A stretch of 64,000 nt of DNA from Mycolicibacterium agri (GTDB lineage: Bacteria; Actinomycetota; Actinomycetes; Mycobacteriales; Mycobacteriaceae). Where the stretch lies: NCBI RefSeq assembly GCF_002553505.1, contig NZ_PDCP01000023.1:28255-92254 (forward strand), written 5' to 3'. A model generated the notes under the pieces. That model worked only from the letters and a program-made list of their open reading frames with translations, was not told the origin of the DNA and searched no databases. The position numbers were made by a program, and so were the translations under genes. Of this stretch, positions 1-9,990 are shown piece after piece. Within the stretch, counting starts at the first letter, position 1. Each line of letters starts with the position of its first letter.

Positions 1-1
1 C

Positions 2-799
2 GGGCTGGCCATGCCCGGGCAGGGCGTGGCGCAGCTGCTCGAACAGTTCGAGGGACAGCGCCCTATCGAAGTGGCCGAGGCGCTGCGTGAGCTGCCGGTC
101 AAACGGCGCCTCGAGGTCATCCAAGGCCTCGACGACGAGCGGCTCGCCGACGTGCTGCAAGAACTGCCCGAAGACGAGCAGGCCACCGTGCTGCGCCAGC
201 TGGAACCCGAACGCGCGGCCGATGTGCTCGAGGCGATGGAACCCGACGACGCGGCCGACCTGCTCGGCACGATGACCCCGGCCGACGCCGAGCTGTTCCT
301 GCGGCGGATGGACCCCTCGGACTCCGAGGACCTGCGACGGCTGCTGGCACACTCCCCCGACACGGCGGGCGGCCTGATGACCTCCGAGCCGGTCGCGATC
401 GCACCCGACACCACTGTCGCCGAGGCGCTGGCCCGGGTCCGCGACCCCGACCTGACGCCGGCGCTGGCGTCGCTGGTGTTCGTCGTGCGGCCGCCGACGG
501 CCACGCCGACGGGCCGCTATCTGGGCTGCGTGCACCTGCAGCGGCTGCTGCGCGAGCCGCCCGCCGCCCTCGTCGGCGGCATCCTCGACACCGACCTGCC
601 CAGCCTGCGGCCGGAGGATCCGCTGACCGCGGTCACCCGGTATTTCGCTGCCTACAATCTGGTCTGCGGTCCCGTCGTCGACGAAGAGAACCACCTATTG
701 GGCGCTGTGTCCGTCGACGACGTGCTCGACCATCTGCTGCCAGATGACTGGCGCGAACGAGAAGAACCCGAACTATCCGGTGCAGAAGGGGTGACATGA
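2..799 (+). CDS. MgtE N-domain/CBS-domain protein, 5' end outside window
   Basis: This is the C-terminal 265 codons of an open frame that runs off the left edge; it is open from base 2, so the ATG at 11 is probably internal. It corresponds by order to Rv1232c. The visible part has the short acidic helical repeats of the MgtE N-terminal domain (the LPEDE and [14 protein letters not shown] units, about residues 10-110), then a CBS pair ([10 protein letters not shown] to the [22 protein letters not shown] end). These domains form the cytosolic Mg2+-sensing part of MgtE magnesium channels, but no transmembrane segments follow, so this is a stand-alone regulatory or scaffold protein rather than a channel. 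The stop overlaps the next start (ATGA), so translation is probably coupled. Function is inferred from domains only. Confidence 0.85.
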   Translation, partial: GLAMPGQGVAQLLEQFEGQRPIEVAEALRELPVKRRLEVIQGLDDERLADVLQELPEDEQATVLRQLEPERAADVLEAMEPDDAADLLGTMTPADAELFLRRMDPSDSEDLRRLLAHSPDTAGGLMTSEPVAIAPDTTVAEALARVRDPDLTPALASLVFVVRPPTATPTGRYLGCVHLQRLLREPPAALVGGILDTDLPSLRPEDPLTAVTRYFAAYNLVCGPVVDEENHLLGAVSVDDVLDHLLPDDWREREEPELSGAEGVT

Positions 800-1362
800 G
801 TGATCTGTCGGCACGCCAGCGACTCGACACCCCCCGCACATCGCGACGCCGCCCCATCTTCACCGTCGATGCCGAGGCGGTCGGACGGTTCAGTGAATCG
901 ATCGCCCGGTTTCTCGGCACGGGGCGGTATCTGGCTTGGCAGACGATCATCGTCATCGTCTGGATCAGCCTGAACCTCTTCGCGGTGGGGCTGCGCTGGG
1001 ATCCGTACCCGTTCATCCTGCTCAACCTCGCTTTTTCGACGCAGGCGGCCTATGCCGCGCCGCTGATCCTGCTGGCGCAGAACCGGCAGGAGAACCGCGA
1101 CCGGGTGTCGTTGGAAGAAGACCGCCGCCGCGCCGAACAGACCAAGGCCGACACCGAATACCTGGCGCGTGAATTGGCCGCACTGCGGCTGGCCGTCGGC
1201 GAGGTCGCGACCCGCGACTATCTGCGCCGCGAACTCGACGAGCTGCGCGATTTGGTGGCCGAACTGGCGCCGTCGAACTCCGCCGACGGCGCCAGGGACG
1301 ACGACAAGGGCGGTCCTGGCAAAGCCCATTCCGGAGAGCGTCGGTCGAAAAAATCGGGTTGA
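796..1362 (+). CDS. DUF1003 family membrane protein
   Basis: A 188-residue protein matching DUF1003 (Rv1231c position). Two membrane helices lie at about residues 46-65 and 72-94, around the family motif [10 protein letters not shown] and followed by the conserved [11 protein letters not shown] long charged, probably coiled-coil tail (residues 95-160) and a basic C-terminus follow. The family has no known biochemical function. The start overlaps the stop of the MgtE/CBS gene by 4 nt, which supports a two-gene unit possibly connected with magnesium or envelope homeostasis (inference). Confidence 0.88.
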   Translation: MSDLSARQRLDTPRTSRRRPIFTVDAEAVGRFSESIARFLGTGRYLAWQTIIVIVWISLNLFAVGLRWDPYPFILLNLAFSTQAAYAAPLILLAQNRQENRDRVSLEEDRRRAEQTKADTEYLARELAALRLAVGEVATRDYLRRELDELRDLVAELAPSNSADGARDDDKGGPGKAHSGERRSKKSG

Positions 1363-1450
1363 GCCAGGTCAGGCATTGTCGTCACGCGTCTCTTGTCCAC
1401 TAGGTATGGTGACTTGGTTCACAACCTAACGCTGACGCTAGGACGGTTGA

Positions 1451-2839
1451 GTGCACATAGGGGGAGGAGCCGCCCTCCAGGCTGTGCGGCGGCGCGCAAC
1501 GCGGGTGATGCGATCACCCGCACTCGGTATCGCGGCCATCACTCCTCTTGTCTTCGCCGGCGCTGTGGGCGGCGCGCCCTCGACGCATGCCCCCACCCGT
1601 GACAGCGCGGTAACCCCGTTGGCGGCGGTGGCCCCGTCGCCTGGCGACCGGTCGGGCGCCTCGGTGGTCGCGGTGAAAAGGGAGCCGACGCCGTTTCACA
1701 TCGCTTCGGCCGCCAATATCTCCGGCCCGGCACCCGCCGCTGTGGTTAATGCGCCTGGCGCCCTTCGTATTCCGATGATGGCGCTGAACGCATACCAGAA
1801 CGCCGAGCGGATGATGGCCGCCGCCTACCCGAAATGCGGCGTGAGCTGGAACCTGCTCGCCGGGATCGGGCGGATCGAGTCGATGCACGCCAACGGCGGC
1901 GCCACCGACGCGTCGGGTTCGGCCGTGCGGCCGATCTACGGGCCCGCGCTGGACGGCACGCTCCCGGGCAACGAAGTCATCGAGTTGAGCCGCAGCGCCA
2001 ACCGCGTGACCTACGCCCGCGCGATGGGGCCGATGCAGTTCCTGCCGGGCACCTGGTCGCGGTATGCCTCCGACGGCAATGGCGACGGCAAGGCCGACGT
2101 GCAGAACCTGTTCGACTCGTCGCTGGCCGCGGCGCGGTATCTGTGCAGCGGCGGGCTCAATCTGCGGGACCAGTCGCAGGTGATGACGGCGATCCTGCGC
2201 TACAACAACTCGATGGCCTACGCGCAGAACGTGCTGGGCTGGGCGGCCGCGTACGCCACCGGCGTCGTCCCCGTCGATCTGCCGCCGATCACCGGGCCGA
2301 TCCCGCCGATCGCCGACGTGCATCTGGACAACTACCAGGGCATCGGGCCCGGCCTGCCGATGAACGTGCTCGGGCTGCCCGCCAACGACCCGCTGGCGAT
2401 GACTCCGCTGGCCGACATGAGCCGCACCGACGTCGCGAGCCAGATGCAGACCGGCAACGGGCCTGCGTTCGGCCCGCTGCCGGGTCCGGCCGACGCGGCG
2501 CCGCCCCTGCCGCCACCGCCTGCGCAGAACCTGCCGCCGTGGCTGCAGCCGCCGCCGCAGCAGCAGAACTGCGCGGTGTTCTGCCTCGGCACCAATCCGC
2601 CCGCTCCGGTGCAGCCGCAGCTGCCGCCCGAGGCGCTGCCGCCGGGCGTCGCGCCGCCGCCGCCTGCCGCGCCACCGTTGTTCCCGCCGCTCTTCCCGCC
2701 GCCGCCACCGCCACCTCCGGCGGCGCCGCCTCCCCCGGCGAACGGCACTCCGGTCGATGCGCCGGTCGATCCCCCGCCGTCGGTGGGCGACGGCGCGGCG
2801 CCGGCCGGTGTCGGACCCGCGCCGGGCCCTGGCGCCTGA
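1451..2839 (+). CDS. Secreted lytic-transglycosylase-like protein with proline-rich tail
   Basis: A 462-residue exported protein in the Rv1230c position. The GTG at 1451 opens the frame; the ATG at 1508 is an alternative start that gives a cleaner signal peptide (hydrophobic ITPLVFAGAVGG). A Slt/MltB-type transglycosylase domain covers about residues 110-270: the probable catalytic Glu143 lies in GRIESMHA, followed by MGPMQFLPGTW (192-202), a DGNGDGKADVQN loop and YNNSMAYAQNVLGW. Cys129 and Cys232 could pair. From about residue 335 the protein is proline/glutamine-rich, a usual wall-spanning or low-complexity tail in mycobacteria. It should cleave peptidoglycan glycan strands outside the membrane. 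Activity is inferred from the family. Confidence 0.85.
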   Translation: MHIGGGAALQAVRRRATRVMRSPALGIAAITPLVFAGAVGGAPSTHAPTRDSAVTPLAAVAPSPGDRSGASVVAVKREPTPFHIASAANISGPAPAAVVNAPGALRIPMMALNAYQNAERMMAAAYPKCGVSWNLLAGIGRIESMHANGGATDASGSAVRPIYGPALDGTLPGNEVIELSRSANRVTYARAMGPMQFLPGTWSRYASDGNGDGKADVQNLFDSSLAAARYLCSGGLNLRDQSQVMTAILRYNNSMAYAQNVLGWAAAYATGVVPVDLPPITGPIPPIADVHLDNYQGIGPGLPMNVLGLPANDPLAMTPLADMSRTDVASQMQTGNGPAFGPLPGPADAAPPLPPPPAQNLPPWLQPPPQQQNCAVFCLGTNPPAPVQPQLPPEALPPGVAPPPPAAPPLFPPLFPPPPPPPPAAPPPPANGTPVDAPVDPPPSVGDGAAPAGVGPAPGPGA

Positions 2840-2883
2840 CCTGCCAGCCCGCCCGCGCGGAAGTCGAGACGCAGCGCTGCGCC

Positions 2884-2889
2884 TAGACT
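2884..2889 (+). promoter_or_regulatory. -10 hexamer of mrp, leaderless
   Basis: TAGACT ends 5 nt before GTG 2895 and 8 nt before ATG 2898. Transcription would therefore begin at the start codon itself, and no ribosome-binding site is visible. This fits the mycobacterial leaderless pattern. Confidence 0.45.
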
Positions 2890-2897
2890 CGGCGGTG

Positions 2898-4040
2898 ATG
2901 TCAGAACGCCCGAATGAAACGGAAGCCGCTGTCCGCGCTGCGCTGGCCAAGGTGATCGACCCCGAGTTGCGCAGGCCGATCACCGAGCTCGGCATGGTCA
3001 AAAGCGTCACCGTCGCAGCCGATGGCGGCGTGCACGTCGAGGTGTATCTGACGACCGCGGCCTGCCCGAAGAAGACCGAGATCTCCGAGCGCGTGGCCGC
3101 CGCCGTCGCTGACGTGCCGGGCACCGGGGCGGTCAAGGTCAGCCTCGACGTGATGAGCGACGAACAGCGCACCGAGTTGCGCAAGCAGTTGCGCGGCGAC
3201 GCACGCGAGCCCGTCATCCCGTTCGCCCAGCCCGGCTCGCTGACCCGCGTCTATGCCGTCGCATCGGGCAAGGGTGGGGTCGGCAAGTCCAGCGTGACGG
3301 TCAACCTGGCCGCGGCGATGGCCGCGCGCGGGCTGTCGGTGGGCGTGCTCGACGCCGACATCTACGGGCATTCGGTGCCGCGGATGATGGGCACCACCGA
3401 CCGGCCCACCCAGGTCGAGTCGATGATCCTCCCGCCGGTCGCCCACGACGTGCGGATCATCTCGATCGCCATGTTCACCCAAGGCAATACGCCGGTGGTG
3501 TGGCGCGGGCCGATGCTGCACCGGGCGCTGCAGCAGTTCCTGTCCGACGTGTACTGGGGTGATCTGGATGTGCTGCTGCTCGATCTGCCGCCGGGCACCG
3601 GCGACGTCGCGATCTCCGTCGCGCAGCTGATCCCCAGCGCCGAGATCCTCGTGGTGACGACGCCGCAGCTGGCCGCGGCCGAGGTCGCCGAGCGCGCGGG
3701 CGCGATCGCCTTGCAGACCCGCCAGCGCATCGTCGGCGTCGTCGAGAACATGTCGGGGCTGGTGTTGCCCGACGGCACGACGATGCAGGTGTTCGGCGAG
3801 GGCGGCGGCCGCCAGGTCGCCGAGCGCTTGACGACGGCGGTCGGCGCCGACGTGCCCTTGCTGGGGCAGGTGCCGCTGGATCCCGCGCTGGTCTCCGCCG
3901 GCGACAGCGGTGTCCCGTTGGTGCTCAGCGCGCCGGACTCCGCCGCGGGCAAGGAACTGCGCAACATCGCCGATACGCTGTCGGCCCGCAAGCGCGGGTT
4001 GGCGGGCATGTCGCTGGGTTTGGACCCGGCGGGCCGCTAA
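2898..4040 (+). CDS. mrp: Mrp/ApbC-type P-loop iron-sulfur carrier ATPase
   Basis: A 380-residue protein equivalent to Rv1229c. Residues 1-95 form the MIP18/DUF59 domain with the TAACPKKTEI motif (Cys56). The deviant Walker A GKGGVGKSS lies at 124-132, followed by DADIYGHSVPRMMG and LLLDLPPGTGDVA, all typical of Mrp/NBP35 ATPases that hold and transfer Fe-S clusters. The C-terminal segment after VVENMSGL reads LPDGTTMQVFGEGGG, so the CxxC pair that coordinates the bridging cluster in most bacterial Mrp/ApbC proteins is absent. ATG 2898 is preferred; GTG 2895 is in frame directly before it. Cytosolic. Confidence 0.93.
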   Translation: MSERPNETEAAVRAALAKVIDPELRRPITELGMVKSVTVAADGGVHVEVYLTTAACPKKTEISERVAAAVADVPGTGAVKVSLDVMSDEQRTELRKQLRGDAREPVIPFAQPGSLTRVYAVASGKGGVGKSSVTVNLAAAMAARGLSVGVLDADIYGHSVPRMMGTTDRPTQVESMILPPVAHDVRIISIAMFTQGNTPVVWRGPMLHRALQQFLSDVYWGDLDVLLLDLPPGTGDVAISVAQLIPSAEILVVTTPQLAAAEVAERAGAIALQTRQRIVGVVENMSGLVLPDGTTMQVFGEGGGRQVAERLTTAVGADVPLLGQVPLDPALVSAGDSGVPLVLSAPDSAAGKELRNIADTLSARKRGLAGMSLGLDPAGR

Positions 4041-4047
4041 CCCTCTT

Positions 4048-4110
4048 CCGCGAAACGGCATTCCCGCAGGGCTCTACTCGAAGTTTTGCTGCCGGAATGC
4101 CGTTTCGCGG
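4048..4110. repeat. 63-bp palindromic intergenic repeat, copy A
   Basis: Perfect 17-bp arms 4048-4064 (CCGCGAAACGGCATTCC) and 4094-4110 enclose a 29-nt loop. Two related copies lie at 28593-28654 and 29553-29615, sharing the CCGCGAAAC...ATTCCC arm and a CTACTCG loop segment. It lies 8 bp after mrp and 15 bp before the next gene and could also act as an RNA hairpin. It looks like a small dispersed REP/MITE-like family. Confidence 0.85.
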
Positions 4111-4125
4111 CAAGACTAAGGCGCG

Positions 4126-4956
4126 ATGGATACCGAGCAGGTCGTTCGCGTTGCCCTGACGATCGTCACGCCGATCGTTACCGCGGGCATCGGCATCGTC
4201 GCGCTGGTGATCGGCGACTGGCGCGAGCGGCGAACAGAGGCCGGGCGTCGCAAGCTGTCGTTCGAAGACGCCAGCCGCCAGGTCGAGTTCGCCGCGCAAT
4301 GGTTCAACGCGAGCAAGCTCATCGCGCCCGACGACGAGAGGCGCGCGGCCGCGCAAGCCCAGGCCTGGCTCGACGAGGCGTCCGACCTCGTGAAAGCGTC
4401 GACGCCGCCGCCGCGCTCCGAGCAGAAGCGGTCGGTGACCGTGCGACGGCTGCTGCTGGCCTACCCGATGCAGCGCCGGGGCGCCCGCGTGCTGCGCGGC
4501 TTTTACTACTTCGCCCTCGGCATGGTGTTGCTGCAGGTGGCCTCGGCGCTGGGCTCGGCCTTCGGCAGGGCCGACACGATAGGCATTCCCAACTATTTCT
4601 CCGGCGGAATGATCTACGCCGATCTGCTCGGCATCTTCGTCTACACGCTCATCGCGATGGGCTTTCGCTACCTGGCGCTGCGCGTGGAAGAGTCGCAGCC
4701 CGTCGAGACACAGCGCCGGTTGACGGTGCGCGATGCGCTGCTTTTGCAGCGATTCAACGGGATTCGCGCTCACATCGCCCGGGTCGTCTACTGGCTGTGG
4801 CTGCTGCTGACGCTGCTGTTCGCCACGGCGACCGTGATCAGCACGTTCGAGGACCCGCGGGTGCTGCCCGCCAACCTCGTCGCGAGCATCGCTTGGGTCG
4901 GCTGGGCCGTCGGCCTGCGGTATTGGGCGGTTTCGCTCAGCGAGCGCGCTGGCTGA
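4126..4956 (+). CDS. Uncharacterised four-helix membrane protein
   Basis: A 276-residue protein that I do not recognise as a named family. Predicted membrane segments are at about residues 8-30 (VALTIVTPIVTAGIGIVALVI), 124-144 (around YYFALGMVLLQVASAL), 161-182 and 222-242, with a last hydrophobic stretch near 250-270. A charged, helical cytosolic region (31-105) rich in Arg/Glu/Ala separates the first two. It follows a palindromic repeat, stands alone, and ends in a convergent terminator shared with tatB. It is absent from the M. tuberculosis order at this place, so it is probably a genus-level accessory gene. Confidence 0.75.
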   Translation: MDTEQVVRVALTIVTPIVTAGIGIVALVIGDWRERRTEAGRRKLSFEDASRQVEFAAQWFNASKLIAPDDERRAAAQAQAWLDEASDLVKASTPPPRSEQKRSVTVRRLLLAYPMQRRGARVLRGFYYFALGMVLLQVASALGSAFGRADTIGIPNYFSGGMIYADLLGIFVYTLIAMGFRYLALRVEESQPVETQRRLTVRDALLLQRFNGIRAHIARVVYWLWLLLTLLFATATVISTFEDPRVLPANLVASIAWVGWAVGLRYWAVSLSERAG

Positions 4957-5006
4957 CTTTCGCAACGCCGAGATCGACGAAAAGGCGCGATCTTCTCGCA
5001 CTTTCG

Positions 5007-5028
5007 CGCCCAAATGTCGGTTTGGGCG
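5007..5028 (+). terminator. Terminator hairpin between convergent genes
   Basis: CGCCCAAA (5007-5014), loop TGTCGG, TTTGGGCG (5021-5028), then TTGTTT. It is placed after the rightward membrane-protein gene and 5 bp before the tatB stop, so it fits a factor-independent terminator for the rightward transcript. Confidence 0.6.
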
Positions 5029-5033
5029 TTGTT

Positions 5034-5468
5034 TCAGGTGGCGTCGGGGTCGAAAGGTGTTTGGGCTGGTTGCGGTGTCGACGCTTGCGACGGCGGCGCC
5101 GTCGGTGAGGTCTTCTCTGTCGGCGTACGGTCAGTGACAGCGGGCGTGCCGTTGGCACTGGAACTGCCGTTGTCGTCGAACTTGCCGGTGAAGATCGAGT
5201 CGTCGCCGTCGAGCAAGTGCTTCGTCAGGGCCGCGCGCGGCGTCATGCCGCGCAGCTTCTGCAACTCGCTGAGCGGCTCACGAAGGTCGTCGAACTCGGG
5301 GCCCAGGTCTTCGCGCAGTTGGCTGGTGGCTCCGCTGATGTAGTCGCGCGCCTGCCGCAGCGCACCAGCCGTCCACCGGATCGCGCCCGGCAACCGCTCG
5401 GGCCCCAGGATCACCAGTCCGGCGACCACCAGGACCAGCATCTCCCCCCAGCCGACGTTGGAGAACAT
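5034..5468 (-). CDS. tatB: Sec-independent protein translocase subunit TatB
   Basis: A 144-residue TatB (Rv1224 position). The N-terminal membrane helix is at residues 6-22 ([20 protein letters not shown]), with the conserved GPERLP hinge leading into an amphipathic helix ([14 protein letters not shown]). A long polar, Ser/Thr/Pro-rich tail ends the protein. TatB with TatC recognises twin-arginine signal peptides of folded exported proteins. The ATG at 5468 abuts the htrA stop with no gap, so the gene is the last of a leftward rseA-htrA-tatB series. Length and sequence are normal. Confidence 0.95.
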   Translation of the reverse strand: MFSNVGWGEMLVLVVAGLVILGPERLPGAIRWTAGALRQARDYISGATSQLREDLGPEFDDLREPLSELQKLRGMTPRAALTKHLLDGDDSIFTGKFDDNGSSSANGTPAVTDRTPTEKTSPTAPPSQASTPQPAQTPFDPDAT

Positions 5469-6989
<1,521 letters not shown>

Positions 6990-7043
6990 CTATCTGGGTC
7001 GCCGCTACTCGCCGGCGGATCAATGCGTGGTTCGGGTTCCACA

Positions 7044-7442
7044 TTACCGGCGCTTGCGCCGGTCGCGGATGGTGCCATCAGCAAACTTGGTGTCGTCACC
7101 GTCGACGGGCGGTTCCTGCGCGGTCTCCTGCGGGATCTGCGACAACAGTCCCAGCAGCGAACTCGGGATGGCGATTGGACACGAGTCGCGCAACGCTGCG
7201 CGGGCCTGTCGCTGAGCGTCTACCTCGGCGGCGCACTGCGCGCACAGGGACAGATGGTGCGCCGCGCGCAGGTGTGCGCTCATCCGCAGTTCGCCGTCGA
7301 CAAAGGCCGCGATCGCTTCGGTGGACAGGTGCTCGGTGGAGCCGAACTGGCGCGGCCCGACGGGGGCATCGCTCTGGGAGGCAAACTGGGCAGGCAGCCA
7401 CGAGAACGCGCGGCGGAACACATGCCCCGGGTCGACCATCAC
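7044..7442 (-). CDS. rseA: Zinc-type anti-sigma-E factor RseA
   Basis: A 132-residue protein with the ZAS signature His63-x3-Cys67-x2-Cys70 (HLSLCAQC), preceded by the typical AIAAFVDGEL helix. It binds SigE and holds it inactive; in M. tuberculosis release is redox- and phosphorylation-controlled, followed by ClpC1P2 degradation (family knowledge). There is no membrane helix, so it is a soluble anti-sigma factor. It lies 86 bp downstream of sigE on the same strand. The start is GTG 7442 or the following ATG 7439, preceded by GAGAGGAG. Confidence 0.93.
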   Translation of the reverse strand: MMVDPGHVFRRAFSWLPAQFASQSDAPVGPRQFGSTEHLSTEAIAAFVDGELRMSAHLRAAHHLSLCAQCAAEVDAQRQARAALRDSCPIAIPSSLLGLLSQIPQETAQEPPVDGDDTKFADGTIRDRRKRR

Positions 7443-7528
7443 CCCGCTCCTCTCGGCCTATCACCCTTGCGACAGACGCTTCTTACTTGAATGTAGCGCG
7501 GGTAGCGAACCGCGACACCCGCGAACGG

Positions 7529-8305
7529 TCAGGCTGAGCTGGCCGTGTCGCTGGCCGTGGCGGCGCCGTGACGGGCCAGATAGTCCCGCAGCGCCTGCCT
7601 GCCGCGGTGGATGCGGCTGCGCACCGTGCCGAGCTTGACGTCGAGCGTGGCGCCGATCTCCTCGTAGGACAGGCCCTCGATGTCGCACAGCACGACCGCC
7701 GCGCGAAACTCAGGCGGCAGCGAATCGAGCGCGGCCTGCAGGTCGGGGCCTAGCCGCGAATCGTGGTAGATCTGCTCCGGGTTCGGCTCGTCGGCGGGCA
7801 CCCGGTCGTAATCCTCGGGCAGCGACTCCATCCGGATGCGGCCGCGCCTGCGCACCATGTCCAGGAACAGGTTCGTCGTGATGCGGTGCAGCCAACCCTC
7901 GAAAGTGCCGGGCTGATAATTCTGCACCGACCGGAACACCCGGATGAATGTTTCCTGGGTGAGGTCCTCGGCGTCGTGCTGATTGCCGGAGAGCCGGTAA
8001 GCCAGCCGGTACACCCGATCGGCGTGCTGACGCACGAGCTCGTCCCACGACGGCATCGTGGACTTGTCGCCTGTGGCGTCGAAAACCGCCGTGCCCTGCG
8101 GCTCGTCGGACGGCTCGACCCACTCCCCGTCGGTGAACCGCTCGAGATGCGGCATCGTCACGGGAGCGAGATGCACGGGTGTAGTGGTGGTAGTCGTCGG
8201 ATCCTCCCCGTCACAGCGTTCTACGTTCGTCGGTAATGCGACATTTGCGGCAACACGACGATCGACGTCGTTATTCCAAGAGCGCAGCCGTTCGCCGTGT
8301 TCCAT
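7529..8305 (-). CDS. sigE: ECF RNA polymerase sigma factor SigE
   Basis: A 258-residue SigE. Region 2 is seen in [18 protein letters not shown] and [11 protein letters not shown], region 4 in [19 protein letters not shown] and [13 protein letters not shown]. The core is nearly identical to M. tuberculosis SigE, while the N-terminal 50 residues are divergent, as is usual in the genus. ATG 8305 was chosen because it has an AGGAGA box 9 nt upstream; an open frame extends to 8401. SigE drives the response to surface stress, detergent and cell-wall damage. rseA and htrA follow on the same strand. Confidence 0.95.
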   Translation of the reverse strand: MEHGERLRSWNNDVDRRVAANVALPTNVERCDGEDPTTTTTTPVHLAPVTMPHLERFTDGEWVEPSDEPQGTAVFDATGDKSTMPSWDELVRQHADRVYRLAYRLSGNQHDAEDLTQETFIRVFRSVQNYQPGTFEGWLHRITTNLFLDMVRRRGRIRMESLPEDYDRVPADEPNPEQIYHDSRLGPDLQAALDSLPPEFRAAVVLCDIEGLSYEEIGATLDVKLGTVRSRIHRGRQALRDYLARHGAATASDTASSA

Positions 8306-8345
8306 GCCGCTACCGTCTCCTGCCGCGGTGTGGCAGGCATATGAG

Positions 8346-8367
8346 CTAACTGAACTTTCCCTGAGAA
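8346..8367 (-). promoter_or_regulatory. Possible MprA-type box upstream of sigE
   Basis: On the minus strand this reads TTCTCAGGGAAAGTTCAGTT, with two loosely repeated CAG-containing half sites, about 40 nt before the sigE start. M. tuberculosis sigE has an MprAB-dependent promoter with a direct-repeat box; this resembles it, but the match is by eye. Confidence 0.3.
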
Positions 8368-8469
8368 AGCAGGCTACCCACCCGCAACCTGGGCAAACCA
8401 ATCATTTTTGGCAGCATTTCGGCATTGCGGGTCGGGCGTGTCGCGGTGGTGGCGGATTCGGCGCCGCTC

Positions 8470-8475
8470 TACGCT
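8470..8475 (+). promoter_or_regulatory. -10 hexamer of the O-methyltransferase gene, leaderless
   Basis: TACGCT is followed by 6 nt and then ATG 8482, and no ribosome-binding site precedes that ATG. Confidence 0.4.
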
Positions 8476-8481
8476 GCGGGC

Positions 8482-9159
8482 ATGCCCGATGACCCGGCCA
8501 GCCAGCCGCAACCCAGCCGCGCCGAGTCGATCGTGAATCACGCCGAGAACTCGATCTCCGAAGACGCGATCGTCGCCGCCGCCCGCGACCGTGCCATCGA
8601 GACCGGCGCCGGCGCCGTCACTCCTGCGGTCGGGGCGCTGCTCAGCGTGCTGGCCAAGCTCAGCGGCGCCAAGGCGGTGGTCGAGGTCGGCACCGGAGCC
8701 GGCGTCAGCGGGCTGTGGCTGCTGTCAGGCATGCGTGACGACGGCGTGCTGACGACGATCGACGTCGAGCCCGAGCATCAGCGGCTGGCCAAGCAGGCGT
8801 TCGCCGAGGCGGGCATCGGCCCGTCGCGGACCAGGCTCATCGGCGGGCGCGCGCAGGAGGTACTCACCCGCCTGGCTGACGAGTCCTACGACCTGGTCTT
8901 CATCGATGCCGAGCCGGCCGACCAGCCCGACTTCGTCGTCGAGGGCATCCGGCTGTTGCGGCCCGGCGGCGCGATCGTGGTGCACCGCGCCGCGCTCGGT
9001 GGACGCGCAGGCGATCCCGACGCCCGCGACGCCGAGGTCAACGCGGTGCGGGAGGCGGCGCGGCTGATCGCCGAGGACGACCGACTCACACCCGTGCTGA
9101 TACCGCTCGGCGACGGCCTCCTCGTGGCCGCCCGCGATTGGCCATCCCCCGAGGACTAA
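8482..9159 (+). CDS. Class I SAM-dependent O-methyltransferase (Rv1220c-like)
   Basis: A 225-residue protein of the caffeoyl-CoA/catechol O-methyltransferase-like family. Motif I is [16 protein letters not shown], the post-I acidic residue lies in TTIDVEPEH, and motif III is in [11 protein letters not shown]. It is almost collinear with Rv1220c, whose substrate is unknown. ATG 8482 replaces the longer frame start at 8425 because it matches the homologue and follows a -10 hexamer by 6 nt. The gene diverges from sigE and is the last before the RaaS-type region. Cytosolic. Confidence 0.9.
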   Translation: MPDDPASQPQPSRAESIVNHAENSISEDAIVAAARDRAIETGAGAVTPAVGALLSVLAKLSGAKAVVEVGTGAGVSGLWLLSGMRDDGVLTTIDVEPEHQRLAKQAFAEAGIGPSRTRLIGGRAQEVLTRLADESYDLVFIDAEPADQPDFVVEGIRLLRPGGAIVVHRAALGGRAGDPDARDAEVNAVREAARLIAEDDRLTPVLIPLGDGLLVAARDWPSPED

Positions 9160-9160
9160 T

Positions 9161-9178
9161 CGGCTAGCCCGCTAGCCG
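9161..9178 (+). terminator. Hairpin after the O-methyltransferase gene
   Basis: CGGCTAG, loop CCCG, CTAGCCG forms a perfect 7-bp stem starting 2 nt after the stop codon. There is no T run, so it may be a mycobacterial U-less terminator or an mRNA-end stabiliser. Confidence 0.45.
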
Positions 9179-9185
9179 CTCCTTC

Positions 9186-9249
9186 GCGCGAGCAGACGCT
9201 CGTGCCCGCAAAACCCCAGGACAGGGCGGACTTTTGCGTCTGCTCGCGC
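9186..9249. repeat. Hairpin repeat with 14-bp arms, intact copy
   Basis: Perfect arms GCGCGAGCAGACGC (9186-9199) and its complement (9236-9249) enclose a loop containing GCCCGCAAAACCCCAGG. The left half recurs at 63710-63740 with 28 of 31 bases identical, where an IS30-like element interrupts it. This is a small dispersed intergenic repeat. Confidence 0.85.
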
Positions 9250-9268
9250 TAAAAGGGTGACCCTGCCT

Positions 9269-9313
9269 TGACGCGGGCTAAACGCGCGTTTAGCGTACTA
9301 AACATGCGTTCAG
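9269..9313 (+). promoter_or_regulatory. Promoter and double operator of the TetR-ABC exporter operon
   Basis: Operator 1 is a perfect 16-bp palindrome, CTAAACGCGCGTTTAG (9278-9293). Operator 2, CTAAACATGCGTTCAG (9298-9313), is an imperfect copy centred 20 bp further on and covering the ATG at 9304. TTGACG (9269-9274) and TAGCGT (9291-9296) fit a -35/-10 pair with 16-bp spacing and a transcript starting at 9303-9304. A repressor bound here would cover both the -10 and the start codon. Confidence 0.75.
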
Positions 9314-9990
9314 CGGACGATCTCACGGCCGTCGCCCGGATCCGCGATGCGGCCATCGAACTGGTGGGCGAGCGCGGCTTCGGGGTCGGACTGCGGACCA
9401 TCGCGCAGAAGGCCGGCGTCAGCGCCGCACTGGTCATCCATCACTTCGGGTCCAAGGACAACCTGCTGCGGGCGTGCGACGAATACATCGCCGACCAGAT
9501 CCGCGAGACGAAGACGGAGTCGCTGCGGACGCCGGATCCCGCCGACTGGCTGCGGCAGGTCGCCGAGATCGACAGCTACGCGCCAATGATCGGCTATCTG
9601 GTGCGCAGCATGCAGACTGGCGGCGAACTGGCCAAGGCGTTCTGGCAGCGCATGGTCGACAACGCCGAGCAGTACCTGGAGGAGGGCGTGCGCTCAGGCA
9701 CCCTCAAGCCCAGCCCCGACCCGAAGGCGCGCGCCCGATTTCTCGGCATCAGCAGCGGCGGCGGACTGCTGCTGTACCTGCTGATGAACAACGACCAGAG
9801 CGATCTGCGGGCGGTGCTGCGCGATTACGCCGAGGAGATGGTGCTGCCCGCCCTCGAGGTCTACACCAACGGCCTGATGACCGATTCGACGATGTACGAG
9901 GCGTTCCGCGCGCAACGCGAACAAGGCATCCCGTTGAGCCCCCCGATCGAAGGAGATCACGATGACGGCACCGTCGCTGCAATGGGCTGA
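9304..9990 (+). CDS. raaS: TetR-family repressor, RaaS type
   Basis: A 228-residue TetR regulator in the Rv1219c position. The HTH is [20 protein letters not shown] (about residues 35-54), followed by GSKDNLL. Rv1219c (RaaS) represses its own efflux operon and has been linked to antimicrobial-assisted survival, and here the exporter genes follow directly. ATG 9304 is chosen over an upstream in-frame TTG at 9268 because it lies 7 nt after a -10 hexamer. Its 3' end overlaps the ABC ATPase start at 9962 by 29 nt. Autoregulation through the two palindromes just upstream is expected. Confidence 0.88.
   Translation: MRSADDLTAVARIRDAAIELVGERGFGVGLRTIAQKAGVSAALVIHHFGSKDNLLRACDEYIADQIRETKTESLRTPDPADWLRQVAEIDSYAPMIGYLVRSMQTGGELAKAFWQRMVDNAEQYLEEGVRSGTLKPSPDPKARARFLGISSGGGLLLYLLMNNDQSDLRAVLRDYAEEMVLPALEVYTNGLMTDSTMYEAFRAQREQGIPLSPPIEGDHDDGTVAAMG

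Noticed and set aside
2500..2839. PPE/PE-like proline-rich protein
   Set aside because: The proline-rich stretch is only the tail of a signal-peptide transglycosylase-like protein; no PE or PPE N-terminus exists.
1514..3217. Long minus-strand open frame opposite the transglycosylase-like gene and mrp
   Set aside because: Arg/Gly-rich shadow of GC-rich codons; both opposite genes have clear family motifs.
5014..5343. Plus-strand frame opposite tatB
   Set aside because: It is antisense to a well-recognised tatB and has no family features.
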